Shown here: positions 40,605 through 49,767 of the stretch, in pieces
How the letters are laid out: each line of letters begins with the position of its first letter
How positions within the stretch are numbered: the stretch's first letter is position 1
Assembly (NCBI RefSeq): GCF_035916755.1
Contig: NZ_JAYWIX010000002.1
Span: forward strand, 328,077-392,076
Reading direction: 5' to 3'
DNA from: Rothia sp035916755
Lineage (GTDB): Bacteria > Actinomycetota > Actinomycetes > Actinomycetales > Micrococcaceae
DNA length: 64,000 nt
Notes under the pieces: generated by a model
The model's database searches: none
Seen by the model: the letters and a program-made list of their open reading frames with translations, nothing else
Told to the model about the DNA's origin: nothing
Made by a program: the position numbers and the translations under genes

Positions 40605-41527
40605 CCCTGAGCGAGCTAATTCTTGCCCACCCCGACCTGCTGGTTGACGACCAGACCGCCCGCTATGAGCAGGTGGGGCAGGTGCCCGGTCTCTGCGTGG
40701 GGTTCGTTCCCGGGGTTATGCCCGGTAAGTGGTTTACCCGGTGGCGGGAGCGCTATTCGGCGTTGGCTCCCCTGACCGACGTCGCCCTAACTGAGGGGCA
40801 GGGCCTTGCTTCGCTCGATGCTTTTGCGGATATGGCGCTGGTGCGCGCTGAGGACGAGCCCGAAGCCCGCGATAAGAAGCGCTACCACGCGATCGAGCTC
40901 TACCGGGAAACCCCGGTGGTGGTACTCCCTAAGGACCACCTGCTAACGGTGCTCGAGACCGTTCCGGTTGCTGAGCTGGCCGAAGAATTTTTGCTCCAGA
41001 GTCCCGATGAGGTACCCGAGTGGCGCGATCTTTCCACCGACTACCGGGCCGAGAACCCGCGTCCGCTGCCCCAGATGCGCCACCGGGCTGACGCGATTGA
41101 GCTGGTGGCTGCTGGGCTGGGCCTGTTGGTGGTACCGATGTCTGTAGCCCGTTTTTACCACCGCAAAGACCTGACCTACCGCCCGGTTGAGGGACTGGGC
41201 GAGTACCCGGTTCTGCTGGTGTGGAAGCGGGAGATGCGCGAGGACGCCCGCGAGCAGGTAATCCAGGACTTCGTGGGGATTACCCGCGGCCGCACCGCTG
41301 CCTCTCAGCGCGGTAGCGATAGCCGCGAGGTAGCCCTTGAGAAGCAGCGGCGTGAGAAGGAAGAAGCTAAGCGGAAGAGGGCGGCTGCCAATAAGCGCCG
41401 TGAGGCTGAAGACCGCAAAAAGCGCAACGCCAAGAAGAACGGCAACTTGCGTCAGTACCAGGCTCAAAAGGGCGGCAAGGGGAGTGCTAAGGGCTCGGGC
41501 CGAGGCTCCCGGGGCAAAAAGCGTTAG
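40601..41527 (+). CDS. LysR-type substrate-binding domain protein without HTH, basic tail
   Basis: This is a 308-residue protein. Residues about 28-225 read like the effector domain of a LysR regulator (LCVGFVPGVMPGKWFTRWRE, PVVVLPKDHLL, ELVAAGLGLLVVPMS). There is no N-terminal helix-turn-helix; only ~28 residues precede the domain. The last ~75 residues are a Lys/Arg-rich coiled or disordered tail (KQRREKEEAKRKRAAANKRR), ending GRGSRGKKR. It could bind nucleic acid through the tail. It is coupled to the DedA gene. Function is unknown. Confidence 0.7.
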   Translation: MTLSELILAHPDLLVDDQTARYEQVGQVPGLCVGFVPGVMPGKWFTRWRERYSALAPLTDVALTEGQGLASLDAFADMALVRAEDEPEARDKKRYHAIELYRETPVVVLPKDHLLTVLETVPVAELAEEFLLQSPDEVPEWRDLSTDYRAENPRPLPQMRHRADAIELVAAGLGLLVVPMSVARFYHRKDLTYRPVEGLGEYPVLLVWKREMREDAREQVIQDFVGITRGRTAASQRGSDSREVALEKQRREKEEAKRKRAAANKRREAEDRKKRNAKKNGNLRQYQAQKGGKGSAKGSGRGSRGKKR

Positions 41528-41558
41528 GCTACAACCTGCACCGAGGGTCTACCGAGAG

Positions 41559-42599
41559 CTAGCCCTTTGGGTCGGTCTTTTCTTCTGCTTTCTGGGTAGA
41601 AGAGGAAATCACGGCGCGTTCCTCGCGTGTCTCGCTGCGAATCACCGACTGGTTAGCCAGTGGAATGCGAATGCCACGCTGGTCCATAGCCTTCTTAAGC
41701 TCTTCCCGGAGTTTACGCCCCACCGCGAACTGCTCAGAGGGGGCAGTCTTGACCGTCAGGCGTAGTACCACCGATTCACCGGTCACAGACTGCACGCCCA
41801 GGTACTGGGGCTTGCCCGATATATTCTCTTTGATGCCGGGCAGTTTGATGGCTTTTTGAATTGAGGTCATGAGGAAGCTGGCCATCTCGTCGATATCGGC
41901 ATCGTAGGGAATGGGCAGATCGATAATGGTACGGGCCCAGCCCTGGGAAGAGTTGCCCACACGTAGAATCTCGCCGTTGCGCACGTGCCAGAGGGTTCCT
42001 GCCGTATCACGCACCTGGGTGGTGCGCAGACCCACTGCCTCTACCTCGCCCTCAGCCTCACCCAGATTGACCCAGTCACCGATGCCCAACTGGTCTTCAG
42101 CCACGATGAAGATACCCGAGAGGAAGTCTTTAACGAGAGACTGGGCCCCGAACGAAAGGGCAACACCCACCACACCGGCTGAGGCGATGACGGGGGCAAT
42201 ATTGAAGCCCAGCTCAGCGATAATCATGACGATCATGACCGTCCAAATCACAATCGACGAGACCGACCGGAGCACCGAGCCAACGGTCTGTGCCCGCTGG
42301 GACTGGCGGGCGCTCGCCAGAGATGTATCGGCTTTCCACCGGCTAGTTTTACTTCCCTTTTTCTCTTCTGCTGCAACCACCCGGTTGCGGGTGCCTCGGG
42401 CGATAGAGTCGGTGACGTGGCGAATGACCACGCGCACCAGGCCGTGTAAGACGAACCCGATGATAATAATGATGAGTATGCGCAGGGGTGCTCCCAGCCA
42501 AAAATCTAGGCTGGCCAGCCTGGCCATTACGGTTCCGGCGGCCTCGGCACTTTCTTCAAGGGGCGTTGTTTCTGCTGCTAAAATCCCGGTCGCTGTCAT
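41559..42599 (-). CDS. Small-conductance mechanosensitive channel (MscS family)
   Basis: The 346-residue channel has an N-terminal helix (LRILIIIIIGFVLHGLVRVV), a basic cytoplasmic loop, a second helix and then the pore helix GVVGVALSFGAQSLVKDFLSGIF. The beta domain follows with EDQLGIGDWVNLG and VEAVGLRTTQVRD. It releases solutes on hypo-osmotic shock. The start is ATG at 42599, 7 nt after a TAGGCT box; a longer frame upstream has no support. The tail is charged. It is convergent with the LysR-like gene. Confidence 0.92.
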   Translation of the reverse strand: MTATGILAAETTPLEESAEAAGTVMARLASLDFWLGAPLRILIIIIIGFVLHGLVRVVIRHVTDSIARGTRNRVVAAEEKKGSKTSRWKADTSLASARQSQRAQTVGSVLRSVSSIVIWTVMIVMIIAELGFNIAPVIASAGVVGVALSFGAQSLVKDFLSGIFIVAEDQLGIGDWVNLGEAEGEVEAVGLRTTQVRDTAGTLWHVRNGEILRVGNSSQGWARTIIDLPIPYDADIDEMASFLMTSIQKAIKLPGIKENISGKPQYLGVQSVTGESVVLRLTVKTAPSEQFAVGRKLREELKKAMDQRGIRIPLANQSVIRSETREERAVISSSTQKAEEKTDPKG

Positions 42600-42612
42600 A
42601 CCTATGAGCCTA
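42600..42612 (-). promoter_or_regulatory. Leaderless promoter of mscS
   Basis: On the minus strand TAGGCT (42612-42607) is followed by seven bases and the ATG. Confidence 0.55.
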
Positions 42613-42725
42613 TCGTCTTTGTCTGAAGAAAACCGGTATGCCAGCTGCTCATGAACGCTTGGACGGCACACCTGAGCCAAGGGTGCAATAGACTGGTTTT
42701 TCAGAGACGAACAAAGGAAGAAGAG

Positions 42726-43202
42726 ATGCCCCTGGTGATGGATACCCGCCCGGCCGCTTACGCCGTGGTGATTGAGGACGGCAAGATTCTGCTCTCTCGC
42801 TGGGTACCGCATATTCCCGGTTACCGCCCCGGCTGGACTCTACCCGGTGGCGGCATGGATCCCGGCGAACAGCCCCATGAGACTGCTGTGCGCGAAGTCT
42901 TTGAAGAAACCGGTTACCGGGTGGAACTTGACCGCCTGCTGGGGGTACATGCGGCCTACTTTGAGCCCGAAGCCGGGGCAACCCGTCCTTTCTGCGCCCT
43001 GCGTACCCTCTATACTGCCCACGTCACCGGTGGAGAACTTACTGCCGAGGTCGGCGGATCAACCGACCTGGCAGAGTGGGTGCCTTTGGCCGAGCTTGAC
43101 CAGCACTTCTACTATTCCCTGGTGGACGAGGCCGCCCGCCTCTTAGGGTACGCGGACGCCCGTGAGCTGGCAGCCAGCTACCGGGAGGGTTTACATGACT
43201 AG
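42726..43202 (+). CDS. NUDIX hydrolase
   Basis: The 158-residue NUDIX protein has the full box at about 42-64 (GGMDPGEQPHETAVREVFEE then TGY), so metal-dependent hydrolysis of a nucleoside diphosphate derivative is expected. AAAGGAAG before the ATG at 42726 and a TAGACT box near 42691 give a normal leader. Its stop overlaps the following lipoprotein gene by 8 bp. The substrate is not predictable. Confidence 0.88.
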   Translation: MPLVMDTRPAAYAVVIEDGKILLSRWVPHIPGYRPGWTLPGGGMDPGEQPHETAVREVFEETGYRVELDRLLGVHAAYFEPEAGATRPFCALRTLYTAHVTGGELTAEVGGSTDLAEWVPLAELDQHFYYSLVDEAARLLGYADARELAASYREGLHD

Positions 43203-44379
43203 GGAAACGACTAAGGAACAAGGACGCCCGTGCACGCAGAGCTACCGCGCCCAGCTGGTTGCTCTCGCTGCGGCCACCGGCCTTCTACTGAGCGGCTGTG
43301 GCAGCTCACCGACCGGCAGCGGTGCAACTACCTCGACCAGCCCCGCCACGACCGCTACCCTGCGTATCGGTACCGGGCTAACGGCTGAGACCCGCCACGC
43401 AGCCTATATCTACCAGGCTGCCCTGCAAGAAGCGGGCTATACCGTTGAGGTAGTTGAGACCGCCGACAGTCGCCCCGCCTACTTCGCCAGCATGGGTATA
43501 GATACCGCTGTCACCGCTACAGCCAGCCCTACTGCAACCGGCCCGGCAGATGGGCTTGTGCATATCACCCCTGATTTGTCTGGCGACCTGCTCCTCTACC
43601 TCACCGATAACGGAGCGGTTAGCCCCACCATTATCGAAGAGGAGCGGGCTAGCGCCGCGGCAGAAACCAGCCCCACGCCAACCCCCACTGCGAGCGTAGA
43701 AGCTAGTGCGGGCGCGTCCGCTGATTCCAGCCCTACCGCTACACCAAGTCTTACTGCCACGCCCAGCCCCAGCGCTACCTCGCTTAACGTGCGTGGGCTT
43801 AGCAGCAACGACATCGTCAGCTACGTTGACCGTGCCCTGCCCGATACCGCTGAGGTGCTCTCACCCTCGAGTGCCACCAACCGGTATGGCTACGTGGTCA
43901 CCCGGGCTACTGCCCAGCGTTACGGTCTTGAGACCATGAGCGACCTGGGGCAGGTCTGCTCTGAGCTGAGCCTGGTTGCCCCCGAAAGCTACGCCACCAA
44001 CCCTAGCGGCGCCAGCTTGCTGAGCACCCACTACAGCTGCACCCCGGGAGCCAGCAAGACCGCTGATAGCCGGTCAGATCAGGCCCAGGAGCTCATCACC
44101 GGCGCAACCAGCATGAGCTACATGTACTCAGCCAGCGCAGAGATCCCGGCCAATAACCTCGTGCTGCTTGAGGATCCCGAGCGCACTCAGCTCGCGCAAA
44201 ACATCGTGCCCGTCACCCGCGCCGGGGAGCTGCCCCAGCAGGTCAAGGACATCATCAACGATGTCTCCGCTAACCTCGACACCGATTCCCTGGTACGCCT
44301 CAATACGCTCACGAGCGGTGATAACCCCGTCTCAGAAACCGACGCCGCCCATTTCTGGTTGACCAACATGAAGGGGTAA
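43195..44379 (+). CDS. Lipoprotein with OpuAC-like binding domain split by a Ser/Thr/Pro-rich insert
   Basis: The 394-residue protein has a signal peptide and lipobox LLLSGCGSS. The mature part begins TLRIGTGLTAETRHAAYIY and continues to GDLLLYLTDNG, resembling quaternary-amine (OpuAC/OsmF) binding proteins. A Ser/Thr/Pro/Ala-rich stretch of about 55 residues (around 160-215) then interrupts the domain, and the second half follows (LNVRGLSSNDIVSYVDRAL). No ABC permease or ATPase genes adjoin, so it is an orphan. GGGAGGG precedes the ATG at 43195. Substrate and role are open. Confidence 0.65.
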   Translation: MTRETTKEQGRPCTQSYRAQLVALAAATGLLLSGCGSSPTGSGATTSTSPATTATLRIGTGLTAETRHAAYIYQAALQEAGYTVEVVETADSRPAYFASMGIDTAVTATASPTATGPADGLVHITPDLSGDLLLYLTDNGAVSPTIIEEERASAAAETSPTPTPTASVEASAGASADSSPTATPSLTATPSPSATSLNVRGLSSNDIVSYVDRALPDTAEVLSPSSATNRYGYVVTRATAQRYGLETMSDLGQVCSELSLVAPESYATNPSGASLLSTHYSCTPGASKTADSRSDQAQELITGATSMSYMYSASAEIPANNLVLLEDPERTQLAQNIVPVTRAGELPQQVKDIINDVSANLDTDSLVRLNTLTSGDNPVSETDAAHFWLTNMKG

Positions 44380-44389
44380 TCTAAATCTC

Positions 44390-45607
44390 ATGGCATTCAA
44401 GCAATCAAAAAAACTTCAAAACGTTCTCTACGATATTCGCGGGCCCATTCTGGAAGAAGCCCAGCGTATGGAAGCGCGCGGTCACCGTATTCTCAAGCTC
44501 AATATCGGTAACCCGGCGCCCTTCGGTTTTGAAGCGCCTGAAACCATCATGATGGATATCATCGAGCACCTGCCCTACACCCAGGGCTACTCTGATTCCC
44601 GTGGCCTTTACTCTGCCCGTACCGCCATTGTGCAGTACTACCAGAACGAGGGCATCATGAACATCACCACCGACGACGTCTACCTGGGTAACGGCGTCTC
44701 GGAGCTGATTCCTATGACCCTGCAGGCCCTGTTGGATAACGGGGACGAGATTCTGGTCCCCAGCCCCGACTACCCCCTGTGGACGGCTGCCACCCAGCTT
44801 GCAGGCGGCAAGCCGGTGCACTACCTCTGTAACGAAGAGGACGGCTGGCTGCCCGATATCGAGGACATCAAATCAAAAATCACCCCCAACACCCGCGGCA
44901 TTGTGGTCATAAACCCCAATAACCCCACCGGTGCTGTCTATACTCCCCAGGTACTCCAGCAGATTGTTGACCTGGCGCGAGAACACGAGCTGGTAATTTT
45001 TGCTGATGAGATTTACGAGAAGATTCTCTACGACGGTGCCCAGATGACCCACGTGGCAGCTCTTGCAGGCGACGACGTGCTCACCCTGACCTTCTCGGGT
45101 CTTTCCAAGGCCTACCGGGTCTGCGGCTACCGTGCTGGCTGGGTGGCTATTTCGGGGCCCAAGCTTGCGGCTGCCCCCTTTATCGAGGGTATTAACCTGC
45201 TGGCTAATATGCGCCTGTGCGCTAACGTGCCTGCCCAGCATGCCGTACAGACCGCCTTGGGCGGCTACCAGTCCATCAACGACCTGATTCTGCCCGGCGG
45301 ACGCCTGAAAGAGCAGCGGGACCTGTCTTACAAGATGCTCAGCGAAATGGACGGCGTGACCGTGCAGCAGGCTGAGGGTGCCCTCTATCTCTTCCCCAAG
45401 CTCGATATCGATAAGTTCAATATCACCAGCGACGAGCAGTTCATGCTTGATTTGCTACGGGAGCAGAAGATTCTGCTGAGCCATGGCACTGCCTTCAACT
45501 GGTCAGCGCCCGACCACTTCCGCCTGGTCTTCCTGCCCGATACCCGCACCCTGGCCGATGCCCTGGAGCGCCTGGGTAACTTCCTGGCTGACTACAAGCA
45601 GAACTAG
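44390..45607 (+). CDS. alaA: PLP-dependent aminotransferase, AlaA type
   Basis: The 405-residue fold-type I aminotransferase resembles AlaA (glutamate-pyruvate). Landmarks are KLNIGNPAPFGFEAPE, QGYSDSRGLYSAR, VINPNNPTGAVY and the PLP lysine in TFSGLSKAYRVCGYRAGW. It makes alanine from pyruvate and glutamate. It lies 10 bp after the lipoprotein gene. Its stop overlaps that of xseB on the other strand, so there is no room for a terminator. Aspartate-type specificity cannot be fully excluded. Confidence 0.9.
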   Translation: MAFKQSKKLQNVLYDIRGPILEEAQRMEARGHRILKLNIGNPAPFGFEAPETIMMDIIEHLPYTQGYSDSRGLYSARTAIVQYYQNEGIMNITTDDVYLGNGVSELIPMTLQALLDNGDEILVPSPDYPLWTAATQLAGGKPVHYLCNEEDGWLPDIEDIKSKITPNTRGIVVINPNNPTGAVYTPQVLQQIVDLAREHELVIFADEIYEKILYDGAQMTHVAALAGDDVLTLTFSGLSKAYRVCGYRAGWVAISGPKLAAAPFIEGINLLANMRLCANVPAQHAVQTALGGYQSINDLILPGGRLKEQRDLSYKMLSEMDGVTVQQAEGALYLFPKLDIDKFNITSDEQFMLDLLREQKILLSHGTAFNWSAPDHFRLVFLPDTRTLADALERLGNFLADYKQN

Positions 45608-45843
45608 GACGTCTGGTTCTGGCGGGCGGCGTCCAGGGTTGCCTGGGCGCCGTCGAGCCATGCTTCACAGCGCTGAGCAAGGGCCTCGCCTCGCTCCCAC
45701 AGGGCAATAGATTCTTCAAGCGTGCTCGCACCGGACTCCATGCGGGCTACAACCTGCAGGAGCTCTTCACGGGCCTGCTCGTAGGTCAGCTGCTCAACCG
45801 GAGTCGCGTTGAGTTCTGTCTTGAATTCGATGGCGTTGCTCAT
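45604..45843 (-). CDS. xseB: Exodeoxyribonuclease VII small subunit
   Basis: This is a 79-residue XseB of normal length: VEQLTYEQAREELLQVVARME then GASTLEESIALWERGEALAQRC, the two-helix pattern of the small subunit. It assembles in several copies on XseA to give exonuclease VII. It lies 36 bp downstream of xseA. Its stop overlaps the convergent aminotransferase stop. Confidence 0.95.
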   Translation of the reverse strand: MSNAIEFKTELNATPVEQLTYEQAREELLQVVARMESGASTLEESIALWERGEALAQRCEAWLDGAQATLDAARQNQTS

Positions 45844-45879
45844 AGGTTTCCTTTCCTCAACCTGGCATCTGACCAGGTT

Positions 45880-47202
45880 CTAGTGGTTTTTCGCGTGCAC
45901 GGCGGTAACGGTTGCGTCCACAGCGCCGGCTGCCGCGCGCACACTAATGTTTTGACCCTCGCACAGGGTGCGGGCATCGCGTACCAGCTGGCCGGAGGCG
46001 TCCTGCATCACCGCATAGCCGCGCTCCAGAGTCTGCTGGGGCGACAGGGCCGTAACCCGCGCCCGTAGCTGGCTAATAAGATCACGGTCTCTGGCTAGAC
46101 GATGGACGGCCGCGCTCGAAGCCCTCGCCCGTAGTCGCTCAATATCCTCTGACCTAGCCAGCAGGGCTGAGCCCGGGTTGGCAAGAACCGGACGAGACCG
46201 TACCTGGGCTAGACCGTAACGCTCAGCGGACACCAGCTGCTCCACAGCCCGTACCAGCTGGTAGCGGGCCGATGCGAAGAGCTCCCGCTCCTCGCGGACG
46301 TCCGGAACAATACGCTTACCGGCATCGGTAGGGGTCGAGGCCCGCAAGTCTGCTGCGTGGTCCATCAGAGGGGAATCAGCCTCGTGGCCAATAGCCGATA
46401 CGACCGGGGTATGTGCTGCTGCAACGGCCCGAACCATTGCCTCCTCAGAGAAAGGCAGCAGGTCTTCAAAGGAGCCGCCACCGCGGGCAATCACAATCAC
46501 GTCGATGTCGTCCCGGTTATCTAGCTCAGCCAGTGCAGCCGTCACCTGGGCAACCGCGTTCACGCCCTGCACCGCAACCTCCCGCACCTCAACATCAACG
46601 GCGGGCCAGCGCAGGGAGGCGTTACGGATGACGTCCTTCATGGCGTCCGAATCACGGCCGGTAATCAAACCCACCCGGCGGGGGAGCAGCGGTAGCGGCT
46701 TCTTACGTTCGGGACTAAAAAGGCCCTCAGTCTGTAGCTTGGCACGCAACTGCTCAATAAGCTCCAGCATAGAGCCCACACCCACCGGCTTGATGTTAGA
46801 GCCCTGCATCGATAGGCGACCGGTCTTCACCCAGAAATCAGGCTTGAGCTGCAAAACCACCCGAGAGCCCCGCTCCAGCTGGCCCTGCACCTTAGCCATC
46901 TCTGAGCCCCAGACCGTGACCGATACCGAGATTTCCTGCTCAATATCGCGCAGCGTCACGTAAGAAACCCTGCCGCGGTGGTTGAGCTCAATAATCTGCC
47001 CCTCCACCCAGGTCGGTACGCAACGGGCAATATACTCGTGCATCTTATTCGACAGCACATGCAGGGGCCAGGGATTATCGACGCTAGTCTGGCCAGCGCG
47101 TTCCGCTAGTTGCCGGGGTATGCCCTGGGCCTGCTGCTCTTGCTGGGCCTGTAGCTGCGCCAGCGTCAGATGGCCGGGTGCCGAATCACCAAAACTGTTC
47201 AT
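45880..47202 (-). CDS. xseA: Exodeoxyribonuclease VII large subunit
   Basis: The ~440-residue XseA has an N-terminal OB domain (WVEGQIIELNHRGRVSYVTLRD) and the catalytic domain blocks RVGLITGRDSDAMKDVI and VIARGGGSFEDLLPFSEE, then SAIGHEADSPLMDHAADLRASTPT. It degrades single-stranded DNA from both ends. I place the start at the ATG at 47202, because a TAAAGT box at 47236-47231 lies downstream of the next possible start (47241). Confidence 0.95.
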   Translation of the reverse strand: MNSFGDSAPGHLTLAQLQAQQEQQAQGIPRQLAERAGQTSVDNPWPLHVLSNKMHEYIARCVPTWVEGQIIELNHRGRVSYVTLRDIEQEISVSVTVWGSEMAKVQGQLERGSRVVLQLKPDFWVKTGRLSMQGSNIKPVGVGSMLELIEQLRAKLQTEGLFSPERKKPLPLLPRRVGLITGRDSDAMKDVIRNASLRWPAVDVEVREVAVQGVNAVAQVTAALAELDNRDDIDVIVIARGGGSFEDLLPFSEEAMVRAVAAAHTPVVSAIGHEADSPLMDHAADLRASTPTDAGKRIVPDVREERELFASARYQLVRAVEQLVSAERYGLAQVRSRPVLANPGSALLARSEDIERLRARASSAAVHRLARDRDLISQLRARVTALSPQQTLERGYAVMQDASGQLVRDARTLCEGQNISVRAAAGAVDATVTAVHAKNH

Positions 47203-47289
47203 ACACCTACTTCTACCACCGCTGGCTGACACTTTAAGCATTGAGCCAAGAAAAACTGTCTTTTTCTGCTGCGGGTTTTTGAAAGGTTA

Positions 47290-47395
47290 CGCAGGCTCAC
47301 GCTCGCTGCCGACCCTCTCACCCGGTTCGCTAGCGCTCACTAGGTGATTCACGCCAGCCCCGAGCCAGCAGCTTCGCTGCGAGCCTGCTCCACCT
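47290..47395. repeat. Dispersed intergenic repeat, copy B
   Basis: GCAGGCTC near 47292 and GAGCCTGC near 47380 close a long imperfect hairpin. Inside are the GCCGACCCTCTC core, GATTCACGCCAG and CGCCAGCCCCGAGCCAGC blocks also seen at 6.0 kb and, diverged, at 59.1 kb. It lies in the divergent region between xseA and the next gene, so it is not simply a terminator. Confidence 0.6.
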
Positions 47396-47432
47396 ATAAG
47401 AACGGCCCAAGCAAATACCCAGTAAGACCGGC

Positions 47433-47444
47433 TACCATGCAAGC
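47433..47444 (+). promoter_or_regulatory. Leaderless promoter
   Basis: TACCAT (47433-47438), six bases, then the ATG at 47445. Confidence 0.5.
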
Positions 47445-48560
47445 ATGACGGGTACCCGCAAGAGCACAGAAGACTATGGCGACGGCAACTGGACGAACCC
47501 CTACGTTCAGGCCGAAAATCAGCGCGCCCAAGAAGCAGCCCAGGCTGCCTACCAGCCTGAAGTACAGGTGCAGGGAGTAGCGTCCGCTCCGGTGGCGCCC
47601 TACGCGCCTCGACGTCAGCGCCGCCGTCCGGCCTTTAGCCTGGCCAGGCGTTTTCTCTGCGTCCTGCTAGCCCTCCTTACGCTGGCTACCGGGCTGACCG
47701 CAGCCACAGCCTACTGGGCGCAAACCACCCTGGTAGATACCGAAAACTTTGCGGCGATGACCGAGTCCATCGCCTATGACCAGGACTTCCAAAATAGCCT
47801 GGCAAGCGCCGTCACTGACGACATCATGGCCTCACCCGCTATTGAAACCTACCTGGGCGATGGTAACTCCACCGCCTGGTACGGGGGAGTACAGAACTGG
47901 CTCTATGATCAGACCTATACCCTGGTCGACGGGGCTACCAACTCGCTGGTGACCTCCGATGCTTACCCCCAGCTGTGGGCCCAGGTGATTTCAGATACCC
48001 ACGCCTATAACTTCTCGGGTGAAAGTCGCCCGACGGTGCTTGACCTTTCTGCCCTCTATGACCAAGCCGGGGCGTCTGTGCAGTCGGCGACCGGCTTTGG
48101 TGTTGATACCTCAAGCCTGCCCGGCCGTACCATCACCCTGGATACGGGGCAGAACATCTGGCCTATCAATTCCACTATCAATACCCTGATATGGTTGGCC
48201 TCTCTCTGGCAGCCCCTGCTGGTGGTCAGCGGCGTATCCGCCCTGCTCGGGTTCCTGCTCTGGCCCCGCAACCGCTTTGCCTACTTAGCTTTCATCGCCT
48301 TTGGCGCAGCAGCCCTACTCTGGGTCGCTGGCCTCCTGGGCGGCGGTGCCTCACTTACCGCCGGAATACAGCTACCGGCTAGCAACGCGGCCGTCCTATT
48401 CCTGCAAAAACTATCTGAAACTATCACCGCATCTTTCGCCAGCTACCACAAGGGCCTGGTCTTCAACCTGCTGATTGCGGGGGCGGTAATGACACTTCTT
48501 GCTCTTCTCTCAGCGATCATGGGGCTGACTGCGAGAGAAGCCACTGCGCGCACCCGCTAG
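47445..48560 (+). CDS. Membrane protein with extracytoplasmic domain, function unknown
   Basis: The 371-residue protein has a cytoplasmic Gln/Ala-rich N-terminus with a basic patch (APRRQRRRPA). A helix follows (FLCVLLALLTLATGLTAATA), then a ~170-residue outer domain (TLVDTENFAAMTESIAYDQ and on) and three C-terminal helices. Similar proteins are common in actinobacteria and unassigned. The ATG at 47445 follows a -10 box by 6 nt. It lies upstream of ispH on the same strand, which has its own promoter. Confidence 0.75.
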   Translation: MTGTRKSTEDYGDGNWTNPYVQAENQRAQEAAQAAYQPEVQVQGVASAPVAPYAPRRQRRRPAFSLARRFLCVLLALLTLATGLTAATAYWAQTTLVDTENFAAMTESIAYDQDFQNSLASAVTDDIMASPAIETYLGDGNSTAWYGGVQNWLYDQTYTLVDGATNSLVTSDAYPQLWAQVISDTHAYNFSGESRPTVLDLSALYDQAGASVQSATGFGVDTSSLPGRTITLDTGQNIWPINSTINTLIWLASLWQPLLVVSGVSALLGFLLWPRNRFAYLAFIAFGAAALLWVAGLLGGGASLTAGIQLPASNAAVLFLQKLSETITASFASYHKGLVFNLLIAGAVMTLLALLSAIMGLTAREATARTR

Positions 48561-48567
48561 AACCACG

Positions 48568-48580
48568 TAGGATAGAGACT
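48568..48580 (+). promoter_or_regulatory. Leaderless promoter of ispH
   Basis: TAGGAT (48568-48573), seven bases, then the ATG at 48581. No ribosome binding site is present. Confidence 0.6.
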
Positions 48581-49672
48581 ATGTCTACCCAAGAGAAGAC
48601 CATTAAACTGGGTCTGCCCACCGTACCCCGCGTGCGCAGGACCCGCGAAGAAGTTGAGGCAGCCGCCCCCACCGGCGACAAGAAGGTGCTCCTAGCAGCG
48701 CCCCGCGGCTACTGCGCTGGTGTTGACCGCGCCGTCATCGCCGTTGAAAAGGCCTTAGACCACTACGGGGCCCCCGTCTACGTACGCAAGCAGATTGTTC
48801 ACAACCGCCACGTGGTTGAAACCCTCGAAGCTCAGGGCGCAATTTTTGTGGACGAGGTGGAGGAAGTCCCTGAGGGTGCCGTCACCGTCTTCTCCGCCCA
48901 CGGCGTGTCACCGGCTGTTGTGGCCTCAGCGGAAGAGCGTCAGCTCAACACTATCGACGCCACCTGCCCCCTGGTTTCCAAGGTGCACCGCGAGGCTGTG
49001 CGCTTTGCCAAGCAGGACTACGACATCCTGCTCATTGGCCACACCGGCCACGAAGAGGTTGAGGGTACCGCTGGCGAAGCCCCTGACCACATTCAGATTG
49101 TGAACTCACCTGACGAGGTTGATCAGGTGACCGTACGCGACCCCGAGAAGGTCGTGTGGATTTCGCAGACCACCCTGTCTGTGGACGAAACCCTTGAAAC
49201 CGTTGCCCGCCTGCGCGAGCGCTTCCCCACCCTGCAGGACCCGCCCTCCGACGACATCTGCTATGCGACCTCTAACCGCCAGGGCGCCATCAAGGAAATC
49301 GCTCCGAAGGCTGATCTGGTGATTGTGGTGGGTTCGACCAACTCGTCGAACTCCGTGCGCCTGAAGGAAGTCGCTCTGGAATACGGTGCTAAGCAAGCCT
49401 ACCTGGTGGACTACGCCAATGAGGTTGATGAGGCCTGGTTCGAGGGCGTGACCACCGTGGGTTTGACCTCCGGTGCTTCGGTGCCCGAGGTGCTGGTGCA
49501 GGACGTGCTACGTCTGCTGGCAGACTACGGTTACGTTGACGTTGAGAAGTTTGAGACCGCCAAGGAAGATATTCTCTTCTCGTTGCCTAAGGAGCTGCGC
49601 GCTGCCCTGAAGAATGATTCGGGTGAGCCCGCGATGCGACTGGGAGGACGAGGAGCGAAGCCGAGCCGGTAA
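48581..49672 (+). CDS. ispH: 4-hydroxy-3-methylbut-2-enyl diphosphate reductase
   Basis: The 363-residue IspH is the last enzyme of the MEP isoprenoid pathway. The three cysteines that hold the iron-sulfur cluster lie in PRGYCAGVDRA, DATCPLVSKVH and DICYATSNRQ, and VFSAHGVSP carries a substrate histidine. The N-terminus has about 30 extra residues before the conserved start. The last codons (GGRGAKPSR) are encoded within a long hairpin repeat that continues past the stop, so the tail seems repeat-derived. Confidence 0.95.
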   Translation: MSTQEKTIKLGLPTVPRVRRTREEVEAAAPTGDKKVLLAAPRGYCAGVDRAVIAVEKALDHYGAPVYVRKQIVHNRHVVETLEAQGAIFVDEVEEVPEGAVTVFSAHGVSPAVVASAEERQLNTIDATCPLVSKVHREAVRFAKQDYDILLIGHTGHEEVEGTAGEAPDHIQIVNSPDEVDQVTVRDPEKVVWISQTTLSVDETLETVARLRERFPTLQDPPSDDICYATSNRQGAIKEIAPKADLVIVVGSTNSSNSVRLKEVALEYGAKQAYLVDYANEVDEAWFEGVTTVGLTSGASVPEVLVQDVLRLLADYGYVDVEKFETAKEDILFSLPKELRAALKNDSGEPAMRLGGRGAKPSR

Positions 49673-49712
49673 AATCGCGAAGCGACCGGCTCGGCTTCGC
49701 GCCGAAGTCCTC
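49644..49712. repeat. Hairpin repeat at the end of ispH
   Basis: A 16-bp perfect stem (49655-49670 with 49685-49700) includes the ispH stop, and GAGGAC and GTCCTC close a wider stem. The 25 bases at 49663-49687 recur exactly at 49768-49792. Confidence 0.8.
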
Positions 49713-49767
49713 TTCCGTTAAAAATTTGCCCACGATTGGGCACATTTAGGAAGTGAGGAGTGCAGCT

